A stretch of DNA of 64,000 bases, from positions 62,001 to 126,000 of the forward strand of contig NZ_SZVP01000006.1 in the NCBI RefSeq assembly GCF_005885605.1, written 5' to 3'. The notes under the pieces were generated by a model. That model saw only the letters and a program-made list of their open reading frames with translations. It was not told where the DNA came from and made no database searches. This stretch comes from Colwellia ponticola (GTDB lineage Bacteria > Pseudomonadota > Gammaproteobacteria > Enterobacterales > Alteromonadaceae). Below are positions 17,543 to 26,562 of the stretch, piece by piece (the first letter of the stretch is position 1; the number at the start of each line of letters is the position of its first letter). A program made the translations under genes and the position numbers.

Positions 17543-19593
17543 ATCCTATTTCCTGAATGTCTTTTATTTATGTTTTTTGGTGCTATTTTTTTAGTAACTT
17601 TTGGGATTGATATTTTATTAGCTGCTTTTCGTTTTTCTTCAATTTTGATTTTTTCTTGTTCTTCTTTATTTTTTAGCTCACTAACTTCAATAGCTTTTTG
17701 TAATGAATGACCATCTTTTAAAAGTGAATTTATGACAGTTAAATCTTCTTTATGTTCTTTTAATTGTTGTTTAACAAAAACTAAAGCTTCTTTTTTATCG
17801 TCTTTATGAATTAAGTTATGATCAATTAATTTTATTAAGTTATCTTTTGATAATAGTTCATCTCCAATAATTTCTTTAAGCTCTGACATTTTTAAAGTCG
17901 GCTCATTTGTCGAAAAGAAAAATAAATCATCTTTATTTTCTTGGTATGCAACAGCCATACAACGTTGTATAAGATCTTTATTATCTGATTTTGCATTGCT
18001 CCAATTTTCATTTCTAGCTAAACGATAAGCAAGCTTCAAATCGTGATCATTACTAAACTGACCAAACGAAATTTTGTTTTTTTCTGCATTGATTTTTAAG
18101 TTGTGATTGTGCGGATATTTATCAGAATCTTTTTTATTATAAAAGATGGACGTTGAACCATCTGGATTGATTTTTTGTTTGTAGTTTTTATTGAGTTTTT
18201 CAATATTTAAAATAGGTGTCTCCGATGGAGACAGTTTATTAGTAATTTCACCAAATCCAGTTTCACCAGTCAAAAGAGCGAATAAATCAGGATCATTTTT
18301 TTTGATTTTGCCAAAAGTAAGATATGAGTTTACTTTACCCCCTGCCATTGAAATACCGCTATTTAAATCATTAAATGAAATACCGCCTTGTCCGTTTTGA
18401 CGATAAGTAATACAAGCCTCTATATCGTTATCGTTGAGCGTTTTTAAGAATGTTTCAGCAGTTTTTGAACTACGGTAAGCATTATTTGTTAAGTCTCTAA
18501 AATCATTATATAGCTTGTCCTTTTTGGCATTTTCGTTAATGCCTTTTTTATCGTCTTTGATTTCAGCGACAACAGCTTTTTCTTTTTTTAGATTTGAACT
18601 TATAGCATCTTCAATTTTTATAATCTGTTTATAAATATCATTTTCTTTAACATCAGCAGATTTATTTATTCTGTGAATTTGTTCTTTTTCCTCTTTTAAT
18701 TTTTCACTCCTCTCAAAAATATCTACTTCGGCAAAGTTAGTAATATATTTTTGCCAAAGCGTATAACGGACTGGTTGTTCTAACTGAGATATTGAGTTTT
18801 GAAGTGTTGAAATGTCATTAGTTCTTTTTGTGTGAACTTTATTTTTTTGCTGATAAAGTGCTTTTTCTTGTTTTCTATCATCAGAGATTTTTTTCTTTAA
18901 ACTTTGGAAATATTTAATATTGCCTTTTTTATCAATTTTAATTTTATAATCTATGTCTTTATTTTTAGCTATTTTTGAATTGTTATTATTCCCTTGCGGA
19001 ACATATACACGCTTATATTTTCCATCAACTTTTTTATTAATCCAATTGTCGGGGGTATTTTTGCCAGTCAAAACCAAGTTATGCTTTTTCTCAAACTTTT
19101 GTAGAAAATTATTCATAGTATGAAAATCATTAGATTTCTTTTGATACTTTCCTTGATCATCATGTAGCCCACGCACTAGATGGAAATGAAGTTTATTTTT
19201 ATCTGTGTCAATTTGTGGCCATAACATTTGAGGCGCACCATTGGGATTTGCTTTTTTAGCAACTTCCAAAGCTAATTCCGTAGCTTTTTTCATTCCTAAT
19301 TTTTCATCATCTTCCATTTCAAATGAAATTGTTGAGTGTTCATAAATATATTTTTGTCGTTTATTTGTTGATAATTTTGAATTAGCTTCAATGCTTAAAA
19401 CAAAATCATCCATCAAGTTTTGATATTCAACAGTATCAAGAACGCTTTCACAACCTCCAACATTTGAATGAACATCAATTAATCTTGGATTGTCTTTGTT
19501 GTTAATTCCTTTCTTGTCGTTAGTGTTGTATCTAATAATATTTCTAAGGTTTCTTAATGTCTTACCATTATGCAGTGATATAAATACAGCCAT
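17539..19593 (-). CDS. mobA: Relaxase/mobilization nuclease (MobA-like, probably MOBP)
   Basis: Nicks one strand at oriT and pilots the DNA during conjugative mobilization; 684 residues. N-terminal relaxase domain (about 1-180): candidate catalytic Tyr22 in IIRYNTN, a YEHSTISF strand near residue 85, and the metal-binding H136-x-H138 in KLHFHLVRG. The C-terminal half is long, Lys/Glu-rich and probably coiled-coil, ending in a basic tail. The ATG overlaps the mobC stop (TAATG). Very AT-rich, like the rest of the element. No coupling protein or type IV secretion genes accompany it. Confidence 0.85.
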   Translation of the reverse strand: MAVFISLHNGKTLRNLRNIIRYNTNDKKGINNKDNPRLIDVHSNVGGCESVLDTVEYQNLMDDFVLSIEANSKLSTNKRQKYIYEHSTISFEMEDDEKLGMKKATELALEVAKKANPNGAPQMLWPQIDTDKNKLHFHLVRGLHDDQGKYQKKSNDFHTMNNFLQKFEKKHNLVLTGKNTPDNWINKKVDGKYKRVYVPQGNNNNSKIAKNKDIDYKIKIDKKGNIKYFQSLKKKISDDRKQEKALYQQKNKVHTKRTNDISTLQNSISQLEQPVRYTLWQKYITNFAEVDIFERSEKLKEEKEQIHRINKSADVKENDIYKQIIKIEDAISSNLKKEKAVVAEIKDDKKGINENAKKDKLYNDFRDLTNNAYRSSKTAETFLKTLNDNDIEACITYRQNGQGGISFNDLNSGISMAGGKVNSYLTFGKIKKNDPDLFALLTGETGFGEITNKLSPSETPILNIEKLNKNYKQKINPDGSTSIFYNKKDSDKYPHNHNLKINAEKNKISFGQFSNDHDLKLAYRLARNENWSNAKSDNKDLIQRCMAVAYQENKDDLFFFSTNEPTLKMSELKEIIGDELLSKDNLIKLIDHNLIHKDDKKEALVFVKQQLKEHKEDLTVINSLLKDGHSLQKAIEVSELKNKEEQEKIKIEEKRKAANKISIPKVTKKIAPKNINKRHSGNRI

Positions 19594-19988
19594 TATTTTT
19601 TACTCCTAATTTTAAAATTAGGAATGACTTTTTTACAGAAATAATTTTTTACTTTTATAGATTCACGCCTAAAATCATTAACTTCTTTTAAATCCCGATC
19701 ATCAATTTGTTTATTTTGATTTGCTATTTTTGCTATTTGATTTAAGTTGATTCCGATTTTTTGTAAATGATTAACTAACTTTAATGAGTGTCCTGTTTCA
19801 TCAACTAAAACTTTTCTGTAAGAAGTTCTATCATCGTGCAGGTGTATTAAAACATCTTGCCAAGTTGCAAATTTATTGAGTGTTTTTAATTCAATAAATT
19901 GATTGTAAACATCTTCATTTAATCTAATTTTGATTACTTTGTTTTTTGGTTTTATCTCTTTTTTCTTGTCCTTTTTTTTATTACTCAT
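19593..19988 (-). CDS. mobC: Mobilization accessory protein (MobC-like)
   Basis: 131 residues from the ATG at 19988 (MSNKKKDKKKEIKPKNK); a TTG 11 codons upstream is less likely. The N-terminus is very basic, then a ribbon-helix-helix-like stretch (VIKIRLNEDVYNQFIELK). The C-terminal half has KIGINLNQIAKIANQNK, the hallmark of MobC relaxosome proteins. It overlaps the relaxase start and lies directly downstream of the candidate oriT, the usual order for such modules. Confidence 0.82.
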   Translation of the reverse strand: MSNKKKDKKKEIKPKNKVIKIRLNEDVYNQFIELKTLNKFATWQDVLIHLHDDRTSYRKVLVDETGHSLKLVNHLQKIGINLNQIAKIANQNKQIDDRDLKEVNDFRRESIKVKNYFCKKVIPNFKIRSKK

Positions 19989-20095
19989 CACTAAAAATCC
20001 TTTAATATTATCCAAATGCAATGCGGAAATATTGATCTTTAATGCTTTAATTACTTATCTTTTAATCGTTTCATTTTCGAAGAAAATCAAGAGGT

Positions 20096-20121
20096 TTTGG
20101 GGACCCAAAGCCATATCTTGC
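20096..20121 (+). other. Candidate origin of transfer (oriT)
   Basis: A 6-bp inverted repeat TTTGGG-ga-CCCAAA (20096-20109) is followed after a few bases by TATCTTGC (20114-20121). An inverted repeat just before a sequence like ATCCTG/C is how MOBP oriTs such as that of RP4 are built, and the site lies about 110 bases upstream of mobC. The nick would be expected between G20120 and C20121. Confidence 0.5.
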
Positions 20122-20295
20122 AATATATCCTTTATTATCGTTTTATCATTCAAGGAATTATTGTCAAATTAGTATAGGTTTTTGTTTTTATTGGCCTTCG
20201 GCTAATTGCTCGCAAGCTCGCTTTTCTGAAATTTTTGATTATCTCCTTATTCGCATTTTATTTAGGCGACATCTGTATACCGTTTTTTTATTTCT

Positions 20296-20313
20296 GTTGT
20301 CAGTATTGACAAC
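20296..20313 (+). promoter_or_regulatory. Perfect palindrome over a candidate promoter
   Basis: GTTGTCAGTATTGACAAC is a perfect 7-bp dyad around four bases. Its right half supplies a TTGACA -35 hexamer, with TACGAC 16 bases downstream as a possible -10, so a protein bound here would block transcription of the three small genes that follow. Confidence 0.5.
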
Positions 20314-20370
20314 TTAAAAAGAAATGATACGACATTAATAATAGTTAATTAAATTTTGAGGAGAATAATA

Positions 20371-20508
20371 ATGAATAAAACTTATTGTGGTTGGACGAAA
20401 GAAGAAATATACGAGGCTGAAAATAGTGGTGATTATTATATTCCAACGGAAGTTTTAATTGCTTTTGAAAATGATGATTATGATGGTTCTGATGAGTGGA
20501 GTGAATAA
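20371..20508 (+). CDS. Small acidic hypothetical protein (45 residues)
   Basis: ATG at 20371 with a strong GAGGAG upstream, stop at 20506. Contains WTKEEIYEAENSGDYYIP and a very acidic end (NDDYDGSDEWSE). First of three closely spaced genes behind the palindromic operator. No family recognised; a DNA-mimic or plasmid-maintenance role would be speculation. Confidence 0.55.
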   Translation: MNKTYCGWTKEEIYEAENSGDYYIPTEVLIAFENDDYDGSDEWSE

Positions 20509-20511
20509 ATT

Positions 20512-20721
20512 ATGTTATTAAATGATTTTCAAATTGAAATGCTTTTAGACAACATTGAAGAATTAGCATACTTCAATCAAGAGTTTAACGAAGAAAAAGA
20601 GACTCAATATGTTTTTGATTTTCTTCAATCATTACTTTCAACTATTGAATATAATTCAAATATTGAAGAGTCAAAAAAAGAAGAAATAAAAGAAAGATTT
20701 AAAAAATACGATATTTTATAA
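20512..20721 (+). CDS. Small acidic hypothetical protein (69 residues)
   Basis: ATG three bases after the preceding stop, so probably translated from the same message. Acidic and predicted mostly helical (IEMLLDNIEELAYFNQEF, SKKEEIKERFKKYDIL). No signal peptide or membrane segment. Family not recognised; member of the small-gene operon of the element. Confidence 0.55.
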   Translation: MLLNDFQIEMLLDNIEELAYFNQEFNEEKETQYVFDFLQSLLSTIEYNSNIEESKKEEIKERFKKYDIL

Positions 20722-20736
20722 AAAAGGGGAATAAAA

Positions 20737-21012
20737 ATGGAAGATACTAATTTATTTGAAACACAAGGAATGCTTTTTGAGTTTTTTAAATCGGAACTTT
20801 CAAAAAAAGATTTATTTATCTTTTTTCAAATGTATCTTTATAGAAATAAATACGACAAATTTTCTTTTGAAAAATATACTTGTTCCCAAGAAGTTATATT
20901 TAAGTGTGATAAATCTAATTTTTCAAGAAGTGTTAAAAAATTAATAGCTGCACAATGGCTAATTAAAATAAATACAAATGAATATGAATTATTGTATCAC
21001 CAACCTTTTTAA
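20737..21012 (+). CDS. Small putative winged-helix protein (91 residues)
   Basis: ATG at 20737 after AAAAGGGG. The middle and end (KYTCSQEVIFKCDKSNFSRS, then VKKLIAAQWLIKI) read like a helix-turn-helix followed by a wing, as in small MarR-like or plasmid copy-control proteins. It is the last gene of the three-gene operon, ending at the start of a strong terminator. It is a candidate for the protein that binds the palindrome at 20296, by position only. Confidence 0.5.
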   Translation: MEDTNLFETQGMLFEFFKSELSKKDLFIFFQMYLYRNKYDKFSFEKYTCSQEVIFKCDKSNFSRSVKKLIAAQWLIKINTNEYELLYHQPF

Positions 21013-21043
21013 CTTGTTGTTGTCGAAGTTGACAACAACAAGT
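21012..21043. terminator. Bidirectional terminator between convergent genes
   Basis: ACTTGTTGTTGTC and GACAACAACAAGT form a perfect 13-bp stem around six bases, squeezed between the stop of the 91-residue gene and the stop of the recombinase gene. The stem contains the same TTGTC/GACAA core as the palindrome at 20296. Confidence 0.7.
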
Positions 21044-21044
21044 A

Positions 21045-22883
21045 TTAAGTAATCTTTAATTTTATTAATAATTGAGTCGTTTTCTCTATTTGATAAATAA
21101 TTTTATCGAATAGCTCAATATCTTGATCAAGAATTATTTTGTTAATTAATTTATTTATTCTATTGAGATAATTATCTAATTTTTTATTTTTAATATTTTT
21201 AGTTTCATCAAGTAAAGCAATAAAGTTCTCTTGAATTTGCCAAATCATCGGGTCGATAGGCGTAGGAACTCCGTTCAAGCGTTTATAGCTAACTTCTCCA
21301 CTTGGCAAGGTGCAACCACCGAAATTATAATTTTCATCTAAAATGATTGTATGAACGTGTTTATCTTTCATTTTAAAGATAATAAAAGGACAATGATCAT
21401 AAATAAAATATGCACTCTCAATTTTATTTAATAGATAACTATTAAAGTTTATTCTGTTTGAATATAACTTTGTTTTATCTTCTTCAAGAATTACATCATT
21501 ATATAAATCATCATATTTATATTCGGGTTTGAAAGTTAAAATTTTATCTTCAAGATTATTAATTTCTAAACTGTAATTTTCTATATCTTTTGATAATTCA
21601 CTTATTTTATTTTGTATTGGTAAAGCTGTGAAATCTCCCATTAGTAAAAAATTAAGATCATTACTCGCTTTTTCGTTTAAATCTTGAAGTTTAGCAAGCC
21701 TTAAATTTAGTTCTGTGGGTGGTTCAGGCTTTGGCATAAAGCCATTTTCTGTTGTAAGGTGCAATAGCATTAATTCAAGCGGTAAATACTTATAATGCTT
21801 ATTTTGAGAACATTCACCGCCTCTTTTCGAGTTAGCACAAGTTAAATATTTACCACCTTTAACTCTATCATTTCCTTTATTTACAAACTCCATTTTTCCA
21901 TCACAATGCCCGCATTTTATAAAACTTCTATATAAGTTTGAAAAGTGTTCATTGCTTAACTTGCCACGCCCGACCACTCTACTTTTTCTTGCTATTTGTG
22001 CTTTTAAAAAAGTTTCTTCATCAATAACTTGAGGATAATAATCTAAAATAGGATCTCCTAGAGGTTTACGCTTTTTATCTCCTATACCTCCGTGTTTACC
22101 GATGTGTGGCTGATATTCACCAAGAACTGATTTATCTGTCAAAATACGAGATACGCTTGTTCTCGCCCACAATTTACTTTTAGAGGTTGGAGTAGGAAAT
22201 TGATCAAGATTATTGTTTAACTGCCTTACAAGCTGGGTTACGCCTACACCCTCAATACATTTATCATAAATATATTTTATTATTTCAACACGATCTTTTT
22301 TTATATGGAATGTGGCTTTATCTTTTGACAAATTCAGCCAGTGAGGAATTAAAGAAGTTAACTTTTTAGTTTGTATGTTTTCACGCCTTTCGTCCCAACT
22401 TTCTTTAAGTCTTTTTTGTTTTGTAGAGCTTTCATTGTAAGCTCTCGACATTATGACAAGGCTCGTAATGATGTCTAACATTTGATTATCATTTTTTTCT
22501 GCTACATCATCTTCATCATCTTTGATATGTAGGTATTTTTTCTCATCTTGCGTTGTATAAATATTTACATATTCTAATAAATGCAAAAATTGTCTCATTG
22601 CGACATTTATTTTTTTGCGTGATAATCGATCTAAATTTTCAACAATAAGAAGAGAACCTTTTTCAATTTTTCCTGTTTCACAATCTTGAATAAATCTTTT
22701 CAAATTTTCTTGATCACCAGAAAAACCTGAAATACCCAACTCTTTATAAATTGACAACTCTTGATCTAATTCATAACCATTTTTATCACAATACGCTTGT
22801 GTCGCTGCTAGTTGTCGTCTAAAACTGTCGCCTTTGGCTTGTTGCGGAGAAGAGTAACGAATATATGAATATGCTTTTTTCAT
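21045..22883 (-). CDS. Large serine recombinase (integrase of the element)
   Basis: 612 residues. The N-terminal resolvase-type catalytic domain starts MKKAYSYIRYSSPQQAKGDS with Ser11/Ser12 as candidate nucleophile, and has ENLDRLSR further on. A recombinase domain follows (about 180-300), then a zinc ribbon (CGHCDGKM near 325, then LTCANSKRGGEC) and a C-terminal coiled-coil (about 385-460). This is the standard large serine integrase plan. It lies 30 bases inside attR, reading inward, and most likely catalyses integration at the comM attB. An excision factor is not identified. Confidence 0.93.
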   Translation of the reverse strand: MKKAYSYIRYSSPQQAKGDSFRRQLAATQAYCDKNGYELDQELSIYKELGISGFSGDQENLKRFIQDCETGKIEKGSLLIVENLDRLSRKKINVAMRQFLHLLEYVNIYTTQDEKKYLHIKDDEDDVAEKNDNQMLDIITSLVIMSRAYNESSTKQKRLKESWDERRENIQTKKLTSLIPHWLNLSKDKATFHIKKDRVEIIKYIYDKCIEGVGVTQLVRQLNNNLDQFPTPTSKSKLWARTSVSRILTDKSVLGEYQPHIGKHGGIGDKKRKPLGDPILDYYPQVIDEETFLKAQIARKSRVVGRGKLSNEHFSNLYRSFIKCGHCDGKMEFVNKGNDRVKGGKYLTCANSKRGGECSQNKHYKYLPLELMLLHLTTENGFMPKPEPPTELNLRLAKLQDLNEKASNDLNFLLMGDFTALPIQNKISELSKDIENYSLEINNLEDKILTFKPEYKYDDLYNDVILEEDKTKLYSNRINFNSYLLNKIESAYFIYDHCPFIIFKMKDKHVHTIILDENYNFGGCTLPSGEVSYKRLNGVPTPIDPMIWQIQENFIALLDETKNIKNKKLDNYLNRINKLINKIILDQDIELFDKIIYQIEKTTQLLIKLKIT

Positions 22884-22913
22884 TGCTTAAAATACCATTT
22901 AATAGCTTTATGC

Positions 22914-22948
22914 GGATTATAACATAACTAGTTATTTATTGGTCCACC
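22914..22948. other. attR of the comM element
   Basis: The element half-site GGATTATAACATAACTAG, then TT (22932-22933), then the comM half-site ATTTATTGGTCCACC. With attL it gives an attP whose two 18-base arms match at 13 of 18 positions as an inverted repeat, and an attB flanked by GGTGG and CCACC at equal distance from the TT. Confidence 0.8.
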
Positions 22949-23810
22949 TGGCACCGGAAAAACCATGTTAGCGAGTCGTTTGGCGGGTATTTTACCGCCG
23001 ATGACGGAAGAAGAAGCGTTGCAAGTTGCCGCTATTCAATCAATTAGTCATCAAGATATAACGCGTAAATCTTGGTTTACTCGACCTTTTCGTGCGCCAC
23101 ATCATACCGCGTCATCGGCGGCTCTAGTCGGTGGCGGCAGTCAACCCCGACCAGGAGAAATTACCTTAGCGCATAACGGCGTACTGTTTTTAGATGAGTT
23201 GCCAGAATTTGAACGAAAAGTGCTAGACGTATTACGAGAGCCAATGGAGTCAGGTGAAGTCACTATTTCTCGAGCTCTGCATAAACAGTGTTTTCCTGCG
23301 CGCTTTCAATTAATTGCCGCGATGAATCCTAGCCCTACCGGTTTTTATAACGACCAGCGTAGTACACCAGAGCAGGTATTACGCTATTTAAACCGCTTAT
23401 CAGGGCCTTTTCTTGACCGTATTGATCTGCAAATTGAAGTCGCTCGACTACCACGGGGTACATGGGCGCAGAGCACACAACAAAATGAGTCTAGTGCAAA
23501 AATACAGCAGCGAGTCCAAGCATGCCGAACAAGACAACTGCAACGACAGGGCAAGGCGAATGCCCATATTAGCAGTAGCGAATTGAAAAGCTATTGTGGA
23601 TTAAGTACTCAAGACAATGAATTTTTAGAACTTGTTGTAGAGAAGCTTGGTTTATCGACGCGTGCCCATCATAAAATTTTAAAAATTGCCCGCACCCTTG
23701 CCGATATGGAAGGCAGTGAAGATATTAGCCATCAACACCTTGTTGAGGCGTTATCTTACCGCGCTATGGACAGACTACTGCGACACTTAACGGGTAGTGT
23801 GTCGATTTAG
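22934..23810 (+). pseudogene. comM: comM (yifB), 3' fragment, split by mobile element
   Basis: C-terminal part of ComM, opening in frame with FIGPPGTGKTMLASRLAG (Walker A). It continues with the Mg-chelatase AAA+ core (GEITLAHNGVLFLDELPEFE as Walker B, AAMNPSPTGFYND) and the C-terminal helical lid (LSTRAHHKILKIARTLADME). An ATG at 22965 could start translation of a truncated 281-residue product lacking Walker A. The coding sequence itself looks intact, so function should return upon precise excision. Confidence 0.92.
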
Positions 23811-23850
23811 TATGTAGTTAGTTGCAAGGTTTAGCGGCGTTAATAAGACG

Positions 23851-24729
23851 TTAAGCAATAGACGAAAAAAATGCTTTGATCAGCGGCTGAGCTCTTGATT
23901 GATTCAAACAACAAACGCCTAAATCAAAAGGTTCAATATCGCCGATATTCTCAAGGTTAGTGACTTTATCTTTTACCGGGCTGTTATCAACAACAACTTG
24001 CGGCACTATGCCTACACCACAACCTAACGCTACCATACTCACTAGCGCTTCGTGGCCAGAGACGGTTGCGTAGATATTGGGTTTGCCTTGCTGCTTTTTT
24101 CGATACCAAAGTTCAAAGCGCTTTCGAGCCGCGCCATGCTCAGGCAAAATAATAGGAATGTCAGACCAACTCAGTATTTTTTGACTCAGTTGCTGCTGAA
24201 CCTTACATATCATTGTTGGCGCTATTATCGCCAGCGCTATGGTATCAAGATGATGAAAGTAGACACTGCGGGGCAAATGCTCTGGGGCAGCAGCAATGGC
24301 AAAATCGACTGATTTATTGTGAACTTGTTCAAGAGCATCGGCCGGATCTCCGGTGATTAACATTATTTCTACTAACGGGTGTTGCACACGAAAGCGCTCA
24401 AGCAAGGGCGGTAAATGACTATAGGCTGCGGTCACTGAGCAGTAAATATGAAGCTTACCGGTTAATGCCGTTTGTTTATGTTCGAGAGATTGTTTGAACG
24501 AATGCCATTGCTCAAGCTGATGCTCAGCATAAATTTTAAATTTTTTGCCCGTATCGGTTAGTACTACTGTGCGATTGTCGCGATGTAATAACTCCCCACC
24601 TACTTCATCTTCTAGCCGTTGAATAGCTCTACTTAGCGTTGACGGACTTATATGGTGCGCTTGTGCGGTTTTACCAAAATGTAAGCTTTTACTTAAATGG
24701 GCAAACATCGCTAGTGCTTTTTGATCCAT
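23851..24729 (-). CDS. ilvY: LysR-type activator of ilvC
   Basis: 292 residues from the ATG at 24729, preceded by AGAGAG; the longer frame upstream runs into the regulatory region. The N-terminal helix-turn-helix (HFGKTAQAHHISPSTLSRAI) and the effector domain (LHIYCSVTAAYSHLPPLLERF, GHEALVSMVALGCGVGIVPQ) follow E. coli IlvY closely. IlvY activates ilvC in response to acetolactate/acetohydroxybutyrate. It is divergent from ilvC, as in E. coli. Its 3' end converges on comM. Confidence 0.93.
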   Translation of the reverse strand: MDQKALAMFAHLSKSLHFGKTAQAHHISPSTLSRAIQRLEDEVGGELLHRDNRTVVLTDTGKKFKIYAEHQLEQWHSFKQSLEHKQTALTGKLHIYCSVTAAYSHLPPLLERFRVQHPLVEIMLITGDPADALEQVHNKSVDFAIAAAPEHLPRSVYFHHLDTIALAIIAPTMICKVQQQLSQKILSWSDIPIILPEHGAARKRFELWYRKKQQGKPNIYATVSGHEALVSMVALGCGVGIVPQVVVDNSPVKDKVTNLENIGDIEPFDLGVCCLNQSRAQPLIKAFFSSIA

Positions 24730-24918
24730 GTTAACTCTCTTGGTTGTGTTGCAATAAACGCAACGTAGTGGTGCGAATATATCACTTTTTGCAACATCAA
24801 GGCTAGGGTATGATGGCTTCATTGTAAGAATATTACAAAAAATATTGTCAGTAACTCTGACTCACATCATCAATAAATATAATTTAGTGATTTTATTAAG
24901 ACATTCGAAGGAAGCAGC
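24730..24918. promoter_or_regulatory. Divergent ilvY-ilvC control region
   Basis: 189 bases between the two start codons. It contains an inverted repeat GTTGC-aataaac-GCAAC (24748-24764) and another TTGCAAC (24789-24795) about 40 bases on, plausible tandem IlvY sites in the LysR style. Promoter boxes are not clear enough to assign. Confidence 0.5.
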
Positions 24919-26400
24919 ATGAGCAATTATTTTAATACTTTAAGTTTACGTGAAAAATTAGGCCAGTTAGGCAAATGTCGTTTTATGAAGCGTGAAGAGT
25001 TCAACGATGGCTGTAACTTCATCAAAGATTGGAACATTGTTATTGTTGGTTGTGGTGCGCAAGGTTTAAATCAAGGCTTAAATATGCGTGATTCAGGTTT
25101 AAATATTTCTTATGCATTACGTGATGCCGCTATCAGTGAGAAACGTCAATCATGGCAGTGGGCTACTGAAAATGGTTTTACCGTTGGTAATTACGCTGAA
25201 TTAATTCCTCAAGCAGACTTAGTATTAAACTTAACACCTGATAAGCAACATACTTCAGCGGTTAATGCGGTAATGCCGTTAATGAAAAAAGGCGCTACTT
25301 TATCTTATTCACACGGTTTCAACATCGTTGAAGAAGGTATGCAAATTCGCCCTGATATTACCGTTGTTATGGTTGCTCCTAAATGTCCAGGTACTGAAGT
25401 ACGTGAAGAATACAAACGTGGTTTTGGTGTACCAACACTTATCGCGGTTCACCCAGAAAATGATCCGCAAGGCAATGGCTTAGCTATTGCTAAAGCCTAC
25501 GCAAGTGCAACAGGTGGTGATAGAGCGGGTGTTTTACAATCTTCTTTCATCGCTGAAGTTAAATCTGACTTAATGGGTGAGCAAACTATCCTGTGTGGTA
25601 TGTTGCAAACAGCGGCTGTTTTAGGCCATAAGCAATTAGTTGCTCAAGGTATCGACGCAGCTTACGCACGTAAATTACTACAATACGGTTTAGAAACAAC
25701 CACTGAAGGTCTTAAGCACGGCGGCATCACTAACATGATGGACCGTTTATCAAACCCTGCGAAAATCAAAGCGTTTGATATGTCTGAAGAATTAAAAGTT
25801 ATTCTACGTCCGTTATTTGAAAAGCATATGGATGACATCATTGAAGGTCGCTTCTCTGAAACGATGATGGCTGATTGGGCTAATGATGATATTAACTTAT
25901 TAACATGGCGCGCAGAAACAGCAGAAACTTCATTTGAATTAGCACCTGATTGTGACACTGAAATCACTGAACAAGAATACTACGATAAAGGTATCTTTGT
26001 TGTTGCTATGATCAAGGCAGGTGTTGAACTAGCCTTTGAAGCTATGGTTGCAGCTGGTATCATTGAAGAGTCAGCATACTATGAGTCACTTCATGAAACG
26101 CCATTAATTGCTAACTGTATTGCTCGTAACAAGCTTTATGAAATGAACGTTGTTATTTCTGATACAGCTGAGTACGGTAACTACTTGTTTACGCACGCTG
26201 CAGTACCATTACTTGAAGACTACGCTGCTAACTTAACGTTAGAGCAATTAGGTGAAGGCCTAAAAGATAGTTCAAACAATGTTGATAATGCACGTTTAAT
26301 TGAAGTGAATGAAGCAATTCGCAGTCACGGCGTTGAAGTGATTGGTAAAGAGCTTCGTGGTTACATGACTGATATGAAAAAAATTGCTAGTGCAAAATAA
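24919..26400 (+). CDS. ilvC: Ketol-acid reductoisomerase (class II)
   Basis: NADPH- and Mg-dependent enzyme converting acetolactate or acetohydroxybutyrate to the dihydroxy acids used by IlvD. 493 residues, the long class II form (E. coli 491). The Rossmann motif is [20 protein letters not shown] near residue 45; the duplicated C-terminal KARI domains carry the metal ligands ([17 protein letters not shown]). GAAGGAAGC precedes the ATG. Expected to be activated by the divergent ilvY. Confidence 0.97.
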   Translation: MSNYFNTLSLREKLGQLGKCRFMKREEFNDGCNFIKDWNIVIVGCGAQGLNQGLNMRDSGLNISYALRDAAISEKRQSWQWATENGFTVGNYAELIPQADLVLNLTPDKQHTSAVNAVMPLMKKGATLSYSHGFNIVEEGMQIRPDITVVMVAPKCPGTEVREEYKRGFGVPTLIAVHPENDPQGNGLAIAKAYASATGGDRAGVLQSSFIAEVKSDLMGEQTILCGMLQTAAVLGHKQLVAQGIDAAYARKLLQYGLETTTEGLKHGGITNMMDRLSNPAKIKAFDMSEELKVILRPLFEKHMDDIIEGRFSETMMADWANDDINLLTWRAETAETSFELAPDCDTEITEQEYYDKGIFVVAMIKAGVELAFEAMVAAGIIEESAYYESLHETPLIANCIARNKLYEMNVVISDTAEYGNYLFTHAAVPLLEDYAANLTLEQLGEGLKDSSNNVDNARLIEVNEAIRSHGVEVIGKELRGYMTDMKKIASAK

Positions 26401-26491
26401 TGTTATTTTAGCGCGAAACGTTTAATGTCGAGTTACTTTTCAAATAACTCGTAATTAAATAACGCTTTAAATAATGATACTAAGCAAATAA

Positions 26492-26530
26492 AACGGTACT
26501 TGAGATTAATTCGGTACCGTTTTTTATTTT
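26492..26530 (+). terminator. Rho-independent terminator after ilvC
   Basis: AACGGTAC and GTACCGTT form an 8-bp stem, followed by a long T-rich run. It sits between ilvC and ppnP, so ppnP probably has its own promoter or relies on read-through. Confidence 0.8.
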
Positions 26531-26562
26531 TAAATAATTTAAAACTTAATAAGGAAGATACC

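Larger units (their letters stand above)
20022..20370. other. Intergenic region between mobC and the small-gene operon
   Basis: 349 bases with no gene. It contains the candidate oriT (20096-20121) and, at the right, the operator-like palindrome (20296-20313). Between them is AT-rich DNA with a short GC-richer part (GGCCTTCGGC and repeated GCTCGCAAGCTCGC, near 20192-20222), for which I see no function. Confidence 0.4.
13170..22933. mobile_element. Integrative mobilizable element (plasmid-like) inserted in comM
   Basis: About 9.76 kb between duplicated TT cores. The cargo is clearly more AT-rich than the flanks. In order it holds a 58-residue gene, an HpaII-like restriction-modification pair, iterons and a Rep-like gene, a small gene, a relaxase and MobC (minus strand), a candidate oriT, three small genes and a large serine recombinase next to attR. 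It lacks type IV secretion genes, so it could be mobilized only with help from another conjugative system. Presence of both a replicon and an integrase suggests a plasmid that integrates by serine recombination. Present activity is inference. Confidence 0.88.

Noticed and set aside
13167-22938. Longer shared core TTATT at the element ends
   Set aside because: TTATT is present at both junctions, but joining there gives a comM one codon short (HNLFIG); the TT core restores the expected length and centres both att palindromes.
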